Of a DNA stretch of 40,229 nucleotides, positions 7,518-12,919 are shown piece after piece (position 1 is the stretch's first letter; the number at the start of each line of letters is the position of its first letter). Origin of the DNA: Butyrivibrio sp. (GTDB taxonomy: Bacteria > Bacillota > Clostridia > Lachnospirales > Lachnospiraceae); contig JAEEXE010000027.1 in the NCBI GenBank assembly GCA_016291375.1, positions 1-40,229 of the forward strand. Reading direction: 5' to 3'. Under the pieces are notes generated by a model, which worked only from the letters and a program-made list of their open reading frames with translations, made no database searches and was not told where the DNA came from. The translations under genes and the position numbers were made by a program.

Positions 7518-8138
7518 ATGAGATGTCTTACAAAGAAAGCAGAAGAATTACTTTGTGAAATATTGAATCATCGATTAGAAAATGGAAAGTGTGATGTGTC
7601 ATACTGGAAAGATACGTTTGAGGTATTATCGGCTTCTGAAGGTATGATTCTTAGAAGTTTATTTAAAGAGTTGATAGAAGCAGATATGATATCTGTTGGA
7701 TGGGGAGATAATTATCCATATATTCTTATGCTTTTGGGAAAGGGAATATCATATTTTGATGAGATTAAAAGAGAGGAAGAAAATCGTAATATGAATTCAT
7801 ATGTAAATAATTTTTATGGAAACGAAAATAATGTACAGCTTCAACAAGGTGGTGTTAATTCAACGCAGATTATATCGAATGATGGTTTTGAATATGAACA
7901 GGTGAAAGAAATAATTGAAATTATCAGAAAGTATGACGCAGTTTTAGATACGGAATTTGGTGAATCTGCGGATGATTTGCGTGAGAGTTGTAACACATTA
8001 GATAAAGCAATTAAGGAGAATCGTGGTAAAGAAGTTATAAAAGGAATCGTTAAGTATATAAGAGATTTATCAGTCAATGCAGCGGGGGGGATAATTGCGG
8101 CTAGAGTTATTGAGATAATATCTAAAATGACGGGGTGA
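7518..8138 (+). CDS. Winged-helix-like protein with a YxNNFY...QG motif (AbiTii neighbour)
   Basis: The start at 7518 is chosen because GGAG lies 8 bases before it; longer frames from 7446 or 7470 lack a good binding site. The 206-residue protein begins with LTKKAEELLCEILNHRLENG, a likely winged-helix fold to about residue 85. It then has SYVNNFYGNENNVQLQQGGVN near residues 95-115 and a helical C-terminal domain ending in an Ala/Gly/Ile-rich segment (AAGGIIAARVIEIIS) that might touch membranes. The N-Q-G-rich segment is shared with the C-terminus of the next protein. The gap to the next gene is four bases, so the two are coupled. No family name is assigned. Confidence 0.7.
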   Translation: MRCLTKKAEELLCEILNHRLENGKCDVSYWKDTFEVLSASEGMILRSLFKELIEADMISVGWGDNYPYILMLLGKGISYFDEIKREEENRNMNSYVNNFYGNENNVQLQQGGVNSTQIISNDGFEYEQVKEIIEIIRKYDAVLDTEFGESADDLRESCNTLDKAIKENRGKEVIKGIVKYIRDLSVNAAGGIIAARVIEIISKMTG

Positions 8139-8142
8139 TTAA

Positions 8143-8769
8143 ATGGATGGTATAGTACTACAACTGCAAGCGGAAGCTATGGGTGATTCTATAGATATCG
8201 AAATGCTATTAAGAAAAGCCTTTTTGGTCGCTAGAAAACTAAAATTGAAAGAATTTGAAGATTGGATATCTAATGAACTGAATGGTTATAAGGAGAAAAT
8301 ACCAGATTATCGTATTATTAGCGGACAAATAAAAGCATGGAATCCATATCGTGGATGGATTCCGGTTGTTATGGATGAAGAGTTGGCGGATGTTGCTAGT
8401 AAGAAAACTATTAATTCGCCAATTTCTACTTTATCAGAAGCGTATAACGATAGTGATGGTTCTGTGAGGATGACTATTCATGGTGCATTAACAGATTTTT
8501 TAAATGAAAATATAAATGGTTATCCTACAGAGTATTGTTTTATGACTTCAAGGGCAGAACTTCACAAGATAATTAGCGCAGTTAGGAATAAGATATTGGA
8601 ATGGGCAATACTGCTTGAAGAAAATGGAATTGTTGGAGAAGGAGTATCTTTTACCAATTATGAAAAAAAAGTCGCTGCAAATTCAACCATAATAAATAAC
8701 TATACTAATAATTTTTATGCCAAGGTTGACAACACGAAAATTAAACAGGGGAATAATTATGAAAAGTAA
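8143..8769 (+). CDS. AbiTii-like abortive infection protein
   Basis: The 208-residue protein opens with LQLQAEAMGDSIDIEMLLRK followed by AFLVARKLKLKEFEDWISNELNGY. This is the pattern of the AbiTii domain, first known from the lactococcal AbiT phage-exclusion system, whose AbiTii has about the same length. After the domain comes a linker and a C-terminal segment NYTNNFYAKVDNTKIKQGNN (about 186-205), which copies the motif in the preceding protein. The start ATG follows the upstream stop by four bases with GGGGTGA as binding site. The family call rests on the N-terminal pattern, and the toxic mechanism of the family is unclear. Confidence 0.72.
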   Translation: MDGIVLQLQAEAMGDSIDIEMLLRKAFLVARKLKLKEFEDWISNELNGYKEKIPDYRIISGQIKAWNPYRGWIPVVMDEELADVASKKTINSPISTLSEAYNDSDGSVRMTIHGALTDFLNENINGYPTEYCFMTSRAELHKIISAVRNKILEWAILLEENGIVGEGVSFTNYEKKVAANSTIINNYTNNFYAKVDNTKIKQGNNYEK

Positions 8770-8773
8770 CGAC

Positions 8774-8813
8774 CTGTCACCATGGAGTTTAAACTCTAGG
8801 TGGCAGTTTTTTT
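8774..8813 (+). terminator. Rho-independent terminator of the AbiTii operon
   Basis: A long stem starts with ctgtcacc (8774-8781) against ggtggcag (8799-8806) and continues inward as ggagttt/aaactct. Seven T residues follow. Confidence 0.9.
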
Positions 8814-9127
8814 GTCTACACAATCTTACAATGGTGTAATTTATGGATGAAAAATATACATCATTTGTAGAAGATATAGCACTACTTCAGTGTAAAAACA
8901 AAATTGTATGATAACTAGACGATATATCGAAAAAAATAAATAATGAGCCTAATACAAGCATGTTTATATAAAATGAGGAGGGATGTGATTTATAGACGGA
9001 TTATTCAAGCTATTCTGATAACGGAAATAAGTTGGTCAAATTGATTTCATTTCGCATGTCGAAAGCGGTGGTTGTGTTACAATTAAAGCAATTCGAAAAT
9101 AAATTTCTTTATAGGTGGAAATAAGTA
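8814..9127. other. Intergenic region with gene remnants, no intact gene
   Basis: Only very short frames are present, such as a 22-codon frame starting at about 8843 (MDEKYTSFVEDIALLQCKN...) and a GGAGGG followed at once by ATG TGA near 8978. They look like decayed starts of small genes. A TACAAT at 9078-9083 may be the -10 of the next gene, without a clear -35. Confidence 0.4.
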
Positions 9128-9463
9128 ATGAGCAGTAGAAAATATCCGGTTATTACGCTGTGTGGAAGTACAAGATTTAAGGATGAATTTATGGAGGCTC
9201 AGAAGCGGCTTACGCTTGAGGGCAACATTGTTATCAGTGTTGGTCTCTTTGGACATTCCGGTGACCAGGAGGTCTGGGAAAACATGGATGAAGGGACTTT
9301 GACAAAGACCAAAGAAATGCTTGATGATATGCATAAGCGGAAGATCGATATGGCTGATGAAATATTTGTGATCAATGTAGGTGGTTATATCGGTGACAGC
9401 ACACGTTCTGAGATCGAGTATGCTATTGCACACGGCAAGACAGTTAGATATCTGGAGAGCTAA
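9128..9463 (+). CDS. Nucleoside 2-deoxyribosyltransferase-like protein
   Basis: The 111-residue protein begins YPVITLCGSTRFKDEFMEAQ and contains DMHKRKIDMADEIFVINVGG followed by YIGDSTRSEIEYAIAHGK. The pattern of an early CGSTR phosphate-binding turn, a central aDei-V-N strand and the SxxE (STRSEIEYA) block is that of the nucleoside 2-deoxyribosyltransferase/MazG-associated fold, in its short minimal form. The substrate is unknown; small members often sit in accessory or phage DNA. It lies alone with its own terminator, 12 bases after the stop. Confidence 0.7.
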   Translation: MSSRKYPVITLCGSTRFKDEFMEAQKRLTLEGNIVISVGLFGHSGDQEVWENMDEGTLTKTKEMLDDMHKRKIDMADEIFVINVGGYIGDSTRSEIEYAIAHGKTVRYLES

Positions 9464-9474
9464 TTATAGGTACG

Positions 9475-9510
9475 ACAGCTAAGCGTAAGATGCGCTTAGC
9501 TGTTTTCTTT
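9475..9510 (+). terminator. Rho-independent terminator
   Basis: A perfect 11-bp stem (acagctaagcg, 9475-9485, with 9493-9503), a 7-base loop, then TTTTCTTTTC. Confidence 0.9.
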
Positions 9511-9673
9511 TCATTGGATATATCTTTAAAGAATTATGATTTAAAATTTCACTTTACGCTGATAAAAGCGCCGAAAATGCCGACATTTCACTTCTTGAAG
9601 AAATAAAATCGCCAAAGCGCATGTAGTCAAGCAGATCAAGGATATAAGATGATTTCCCCAAATTGTTTGTTTT

Positions 9674-10459
9674 TTATACAGCTGCTTCTTTGTTTTTAAA
9701 TTCTTTATTGAGCTTTATGATCGCGTAGATCATAAGTATAGCGCAAACGGCTATTTCAAATATTCCCATAAATATAGACTTATCCGCTCTGGGAGCCGGA
9801 TTAAATGCATTCCAGAATTTAGCTGCAAAATCAACAATACCGTGAAGTATAATACAGGACCAGATGTTACCTGTGCAATAATAGATCATGCAGAAAAAGC
9901 AACCGACCATTGTTGCATAGATTGCTTGCGCAATAGTTGCTACAATCAGTTCAGGACTATCGATCAGATTCAGTAAGTGGATAGCACCGAATACTGATGA
10001 TGAGAGTATCATTGAAGCAAAGACTCCTTTTTTGTTGTTTCCGAGACGGTCAACAAATGCATTAAAAAAGAATCCTCTGAATACAAGCTCTTCCAAGACG
10101 CCTGTTCCCATCTGCGAGAAAAAAATACCGATTAGAGTCGGAAGCACAGTCGCAAAGGGTACAACGGGAGTTCTGGCCTTAGTTATGAGGTTTAAAATGA
10201 TCGGTATCCACATCGCTGCGCCATATATGAATATGCCCTTACCCAAGTTTGATGTTGAAGGGCCGATACCTTTTTTATACATTTTCTTTATAATAAAATA
10301 GCTGATTGTCAGAAGTAGTATCCTGATCGCGAATTCTGCCATTCCGCCGAAAGGTTGAGTAGGTATAAATGTAGCTACAAATCCATCTGCGAAGATAACA
10401 CACCCCAGCAGTAACACAAATCCTATGATTATTCCCAAAATCAATTTCAAATTTTTCAT
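9674..10459 (-). CDS. CPBP family intramembrane metalloprotease
   Basis: The 261-residue multi-span membrane protein has the CPBP/Abi signature: EELVFRGFF with E123, E124 and R128, then H161 in FGAIHLLN and H206 in ILHGIVDF. These Glu and His residues form the putative zinc-type active site of the Rce1-like family. Members cleave membrane substrates or protect against self-made peptides; the substrate here is unknown. An unusual leader precedes it: a strong AAGGAGG lies 37 bases before the ATG, with a 7-bp hairpin between. The upstream promoter region carries a large inverted repeat that suggests a dedicated repressor. Confidence 0.88.
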   Translation of the reverse strand: MKNLKLILGIIIGFVLLLGCVIFADGFVATFIPTQPFGGMAEFAIRILLLTISYFIIKKMYKKGIGPSTSNLGKGIFIYGAAMWIPIILNLITKARTPVVPFATVLPTLIGIFFSQMGTGVLEELVFRGFFFNAFVDRLGNNKKGVFASMILSSSVFGAIHLLNLIDSPELIVATIAQAIYATMVGCFFCMIYYCTGNIWSCIILHGIVDFAAKFWNAFNPAPRADKSIFMGIFEIAVCAILMIYAIIKLNKEFKNKEAAV

Positions 10460-10469
10460 TATTATCTAG

Positions 10470-10503
10470 TGATCTCTTTATGCTGTGAGATCATGACCTC
10501 CTT
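10470..10503 (-). promoter_or_regulatory. Leader hairpin between a strong ribosome binding site and the CPBP start
   Basis: On the minus strand AAGGAGG (10503-10497) is followed by a TGATCTC/GAGATCA stem (10493-10487 with 10476-10470), then the ATG at 10459. Folding the hairpin brings the binding site to about 13 bases from the ATG. The AAGGAGG is also two bases from an ATG that opens a 10-codon frame (MISQHKEITR) ending in TAA next to the CPBP start, so a leader peptide is another reading. Confidence 0.4.
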
Positions 10504-10511
10504 ATAATTTT

Positions 10512-10540
10512 TTGACTTTACATAGTACTACAGCTATAGT
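10512..10540 (+). promoter_or_regulatory. Rightward promoter in the CPBP control region
   Basis: TTGACT at 10512-10517, 17 bases, TATAGT at 10535-10540. The start would be near 10547, the first base of the left operator arm. No coding gene follows rightward, so it may drive a noncoding RNA running toward the antitoxin RNA region. Confidence 0.5.
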
Positions 10541-10546
10541 ATGATA

Positions 10547-10597
10547 GACGTACTACGATTGACATAATAAAACATACTATATCAATCGTAGTATGTC
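10547..10597. promoter_or_regulatory. Large inverted repeat, likely operator
   Basis: gacgtactacgattga (10547-10562) is inverted as tcaatcgtagtatgtc (10582-10597), with 15 of 16 positions matching and a 19-base centre. The right arm covers the -35 of the leftward promoter and the left arm starts at the +1 of the rightward one. Confidence 0.65.
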
Positions 10598-10599
10598 AA
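10571..10599 (-). promoter_or_regulatory. Leftward promoter of the CPBP gene
   Basis: Minus-strand TTGACA (10599-10594), spacer of 17, TATGTT (10576-10571). Its -35 is inside the right arm of the inverted repeat. Confidence 0.65.
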
Positions 10600-10648
10600 T
10601 AGTTATTTTGAAGTTGGGATTATTGCGATATTGCAGATGAGAAAAACA

Positions 10649-10677
10649 TTGAATGTTCTTGTGAAAGGTGCTATATT
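10649..10677 (+). promoter_or_regulatory. Promoter of the antitoxin RNA
   Basis: TTGAAT at 10649-10654, 17-base spacer, TATATT at 10672-10677. The predicted start near 10684 gives a short RNA ending at the terminator at 10776. Confidence 0.7.
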
Positions 10678-10683
10678 AACTAT

Positions 10684-10713
10684 AAAGAAAGCACCCACTC
10701 CAAAGTGGATGCT
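10684..10713 (-). terminator. Terminator of the toxin mRNA
   Basis: On the minus strand a 10-bp stem (10713-10704 with 10699-10690, one G-T pair) with loop TTGG is followed by TTCTTT. It lies about 60 bases past the toxin stop. Confidence 0.6.
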
Positions 10714-10742
10714 CCCGAGAAGAATTTAGCTCATGACGAGCC

Positions 10743-10776
10743 GCCTCTCTCGTAGGCCGACGAGAGAGGCATTTTT
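10743..10776 (+). terminator. Terminator of the antitoxin RNA
   Basis: Perfect stem gcctctctcg/cgagagaggc with an 8-base loop, followed by A and five T residues. Confidence 0.85.
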
Positions 10777-10894
10777 ATTTCTGCTTATTATTTCTCTTGT
10801 CGAGAAAGTTAAGCAACGCAATTAAAAAACCACAAGCTGTAAACAGCAATGCTGTAATAGTCAGCATAATCATTAAGATTTCATAGTCTGTCAT
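10775..10894 (-). CDS. Holin-like type I toxin (39 residues)
   Basis: The minus-strand frame from ATG at 10894 reads MTDYEILMIMLTITALLFTA then CGFLIALLNFLDKRNNKQK. The M(S/T)DYE(I/L)LMI(V/M)LTI opening, a single membrane span and a Lys/Asn-rich tail are the hallmark of putative holin-like toxins (Hol_Tox family), membrane-acting type I toxins. AAGGGAGG lies 9 bases before the ATG. A LexA-type promoter lies about 100 bases upstream and a convergent antisense RNA covers the 3' end, completing a type I toxin-antitoxin unit. It is below the usual gene-caller size limit. Confidence 0.82.
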   Translation of the reverse strand: MTDYEILMIMLTITALLFTACGFLIALLNFLDKRNNKQK

Positions 10895-11001
10895 ACGCGT
10901 CACCTCCCTTCCAAGATGACATCCGATAAATCGGAGCATCATTATGGACTCGGGAGGCTACCACCTCGTCATGGGTACTTTCTGCGGCGAACCGCATTTC
11001 T

Positions 11002-11030
11002 ATTATAGAACATATGTTCTATAAAATCAA
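11002..11030 (-). promoter_or_regulatory. Toxin promoter with a LexA (SOS) box in its spacer
   Basis: Minus-strand TTGATT (11030-11025), 17-base spacer, TATAAT (11007-11002). The spacer starts with the Gram-positive LexA core GAACATATGTTC (11008-11019), set in a perfect 20-bp palindrome at 11004-11023. LexA bound here would block RNA polymerase, so expression should rise on DNA damage. Confidence 0.75.
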
Positions 11031-11083
11031 TTGTATCTTACTTATTTCCACACATTTTTATTTAACAGGAAAACTAATGTGAT

Positions 11084-11269
11084 ATGACAAATCTAAAGAA
11101 TACAAAATTATTAGAAGAAAAGAATAAATCCGAGTTTGATGCTAATGAAGCTTTATTATTTGAATTGTTGGGTAAATCTGATGCAGATGTATCAGCCGGA
11201 AGAGTTGCTTCAATTGAGGGCATGTTTGATAGGATCAGAGAAAAAGTTAAGGGTGAATCGGTTCAATAA
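11084..11269 (+). CDS. Small acidic protein, antitoxin-like (61 residues)
   Basis: The product has FDANEALLFELLGKSDADVS followed by AGRVASIEGMFDRIREKVKG. The C-terminal 'sDaDvsaGRvasieemFdriRekv' style resembles the toxin-binding tail of RelB/Phd-type antitoxins and similar stabilising proteins, but no toxin gene neighbours it and no DNA-binding fold is obvious. The start ATG at 11084 has a weak AGGA 12 bases before it. The stop lies inside the stem of the following terminator. It diverges from the LexA-controlled toxin promoter and might also respond to it. The function is unassigned. Confidence 0.55.
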   Translation: MTNLKNTKLLEEKNKSEFDANEALLFELLGKSDADVSAGRVASIEGMFDRIREKVKGESVQ

Positions 11270-11299
11270 AATCTAATTGAATCAATTCACCCTTCTTTT
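11250..11299. terminator. Bidirectional terminator between the small gene and queT
   Basis: A 17-bp stem (11250-11266 with 11277-11293, two mismatches) is followed by TCTTTTA on the plus strand. The same hairpin serves the convergent queT gene, which stops at 11302. Confidence 0.8.
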
Positions 11300-11301
11300 A
11301 T

Positions 11302-11841
11302 TTACTGCCTATAGAATATAGCGTCCTTTCTTTTATTCAGTGCAAACAATAGGATCATGCCGAGTACGAAGCATGATATGATCTCGCCGATTCCGACTGT
11401 GAGCATGAAGAAGGGGATTGTTCCTTCAGAGCCGTAAACATACTTGATGACGAAGGGTACGATGATCGTGTTTGCTAATATCGGAGGAACGGGGCTGAGC
11501 CAGGTCTTTACTTTGTTTGAAGGATAGAAGCCGGGATCGGTGGGCTTCTTAAGGCCGTGGGCGATATAGTACGTGCCGAGTGCTCCAAGAAGTGTTGCGA
11601 TAGATCCGAATACTGTGTCGAGGGGCATGCAGCCTGTTGTTATGTTGGCGATTATGCATCCTACGAAAAGTCCGGGGATTGCTGCCGGTGTGAAGTAAGG
11701 CAGGATCGTAAGTGCCTCTGAGAAACGCACCTGGATAGCTTGATTTGCCAGTCCCAGTGTGTTTGCGATGTGTGTCAAAACGACATAGATAGCTGCGATC
11801 ACCGCAGCCTGAGTGATGTAAAGTACGCTTTTGTTATTCAT
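11302..11841 (-). CDS. queT: QueT family queuosine-precursor transporter
   Basis: The 179-residue membrane protein has the QueT-type start (LYITQAAVIAAIYVVLTHIA), then IQVRFSEALTILPYFTPAAI and a GCIIANI segment, with five to six membrane spans. QueT is the substrate-binding S component of an energy-coupling-factor transporter importing preQ1 or queuine precursors for tRNA modification. A preQ1-I type riboswitch directly in front of it confirms the ligand. The ECF energising subunits are not in this window. The end meets a bidirectional terminator. The tRNA gene truA lies divergently next door. Confidence 0.92.
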   Translation of the reverse strand: MNNKSVLYITQAAVIAAIYVVLTHIANTLGLANQAIQVRFSEALTILPYFTPAAIPGLFVGCIIANITTGCMPLDTVFGSIATLLGALGTYYIAHGLKKPTDPGFYPSNKVKTWLSPVPPILANTIIVPFVIKYVYGSEGTIPFFMLTVGIGEIISCFVLGMILLFALNKRKDAIFYRQ

Positions 11842-11847
11842 GATTGT

Positions 11848-11889
11848 CTCCTTTAGTTTTGTTTAGTGTCAGGAAGGTCTCGAACTGAC
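11848..11889 (-). promoter_or_regulatory. PreQ1-I riboswitch controlling queT translation
   Basis: Reading the minus strand: P1 stem GTCAG (11889-11885) with CTGAC (11872-11868), a loop ttcgagaccttc whose CCTT can pair with AAGG of the ribosome binding site AAAGGAG (11854-11848), and an A-rich third loop actaaacaaaacta. This is the compact preQ1 class I H-type pseudoknot; ligand binding would hide the binding site and stop translation. It closely parallels the Thermoanaerobacter element in layout and A-rich loop. Confidence 0.82.
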
Positions 11890-11900
11890 AATTACAAGTT

Positions 11901-11906
11901 ATTATA
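11901..11906 (-). promoter_or_regulatory. -10 box of the queT transcript
   Basis: Minus-strand TATAAT preceded directly by TG, 12 bases before the riboswitch. No good -35 was found at the usual distance. Confidence 0.5.
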
Positions 11907-12012
11907 CATCAAGGACGGAAACCATGGTAAACTATTTTTAAGTGTGTGGTTCTTACGCGGGAATTCATGTATGTTCACACGAAACGGCGCAACTATAAAG
12001 GAAAGACAGAAT

Positions 12013-12765
12013 ATGAAAAGAAACTACAAGTTTATCATAAGTTACGACGGAACAAGGTTTTACGGTTGGGAGAGACAGCCGGGAAAAGACATGACGATAC
12101 AGGGGAAATTAGAGTCAGTCCTTAGGAAGATGACGAACATTCCGGACGATGAGACTTTTAACATCATTGGTGCGGGAAGGACTGACGCGGGCGTTCATGC
12201 GCGTGCGATGACGGCGAACGCGGTGCTTGATACGGATATGACCGAGGATGAGATTCAGAGCTATATGAATCAGTATCTTCCCGATGATATCAGCGTAAAT
12301 GAGGTGAGAGTCTGCTCCGACAGATTTCACGCGAGGTATAACGCGCTAGGTAAGACCTATAGATATACCTGCTGGTACGGCGCATCAAAGCCTGTTTTTG
12401 ACAGGAAATATGTGACGATACTTGAGCAAAGGCCCGACGCGGACAAGATGAGAGAGGCGGCTGAGCATCTTATCGGAACGCATGATTTCAAGAGCTTTTG
12501 TGGCAATAACAAGATGAAGAAGTCGACGGTCAGGTGCGTTGACAACATCAAGATAGAAGAAAGCGGCAATTATATCAGGTTCTATTTTCACGGAAACGGC
12601 TTTTTGCAGAACATGGTCCGCATTCTTACCGGTACTTTATTGGAAGTCGGTTACGGAAATATAACTGCCGATAGGGTAAAAGAGATCCAGGAAGCGAAGA
12701 GCAGACAGGAAGCCGGTCCGACAGCGCCTCCGATGGGGCTTTGCCTTATGAAGGTGGATTATTGA
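12013..12765 (+). CDS. truA: tRNA pseudouridine(38-40) synthase TruA
   Basis: The 250-residue enzyme converts uridines 38-40 of the tRNA anticodon arm to pseudouridine. It has the N-terminal FIISYDGTRFYGWERQPG and the catalytic Asp in GAGRTDAGVHA (about D58), plus FHARYNALGKTYRY, HDFKSFC and the C-terminal FLQNMVRILTGTLLEVG. Length fits the family. The start at 12013 (MKRNYKF) is preferred over the longer frame from 11866 because it matches the family start and has AAGGAAAG before it. It is divergent from queT, another tRNA-modification gene. Confidence 0.95.
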   Translation: MKRNYKFIISYDGTRFYGWERQPGKDMTIQGKLESVLRKMTNIPDDETFNIIGAGRTDAGVHARAMTANAVLDTDMTEDEIQSYMNQYLPDDISVNEVRVCSDRFHARYNALGKTYRYTCWYGASKPVFDRKYVTILEQRPDADKMREAAEHLIGTHDFKSFCGNNKMKKSTVRCVDNIKIEESGNYIRFYFHGNGFLQNMVRILTGTLLEVGYGNITADRVKEIQEAKSRQEAGPTAPPMGLCLMKVDY

Positions 12766-12833
12766 AATGTAAACATTATATTAATTCTTGTACATATTTG
12801 TTGATTTATTTAGGCTTCAAATTTAAAATGGTG

Positions 12834-12871
12834 TAGGTGCCAAAACAAAATTTTGACACCTATATATTTTT
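12834..12871 (+). terminator. Rho-independent terminator after truA
   Basis: A 12-bp stem (12834-12845 with 12851-12862, one mismatch) followed by TATATTTTTG. Confidence 0.75.
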
Positions 12872-12919
12872 GCTCATGTCGCGAAATGCGATAAATATAA
12901 AATTTTAGAGGGGTCTTTT

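Larger units (their letters stand above)
10684..10776 (+). ncRNA. Antisense RNA, predicted type I antitoxin
   Basis: A strong promoter and a strong terminator frame about 90 bases with no open frame. The RNA is fully complementary to the 3' end of the toxin transcript on the other strand. It begins with a stem agcacccact/agtggatgct (10690-10713) and ends with a perfect 10-bp terminator stem (10743-10752 with 10761-10770) plus five T residues. The converging layout is typical of Fst, TxpA and BsrG-type type I toxin-antitoxin loci. Confidence 0.7.

Noticed and set aside
8814..9127. Short frames as small genes
   Set aside because: Frames of about 20 codons without paired start and binding site; look like decay.
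9557..9665. Minus-strand fragment reading SSYILDLLDYMRFGDF, like a transposase or ATPase tail
   Set aside because: Only about 36 codons, no start and no recognisable family; could be a decayed remnant but not supportable as a gene.
11866..12012. N-terminal extension of TruA
   Set aside because: Runs through the queT riboswitch and promoter region and does not match the family start; 12013 is the proper start.
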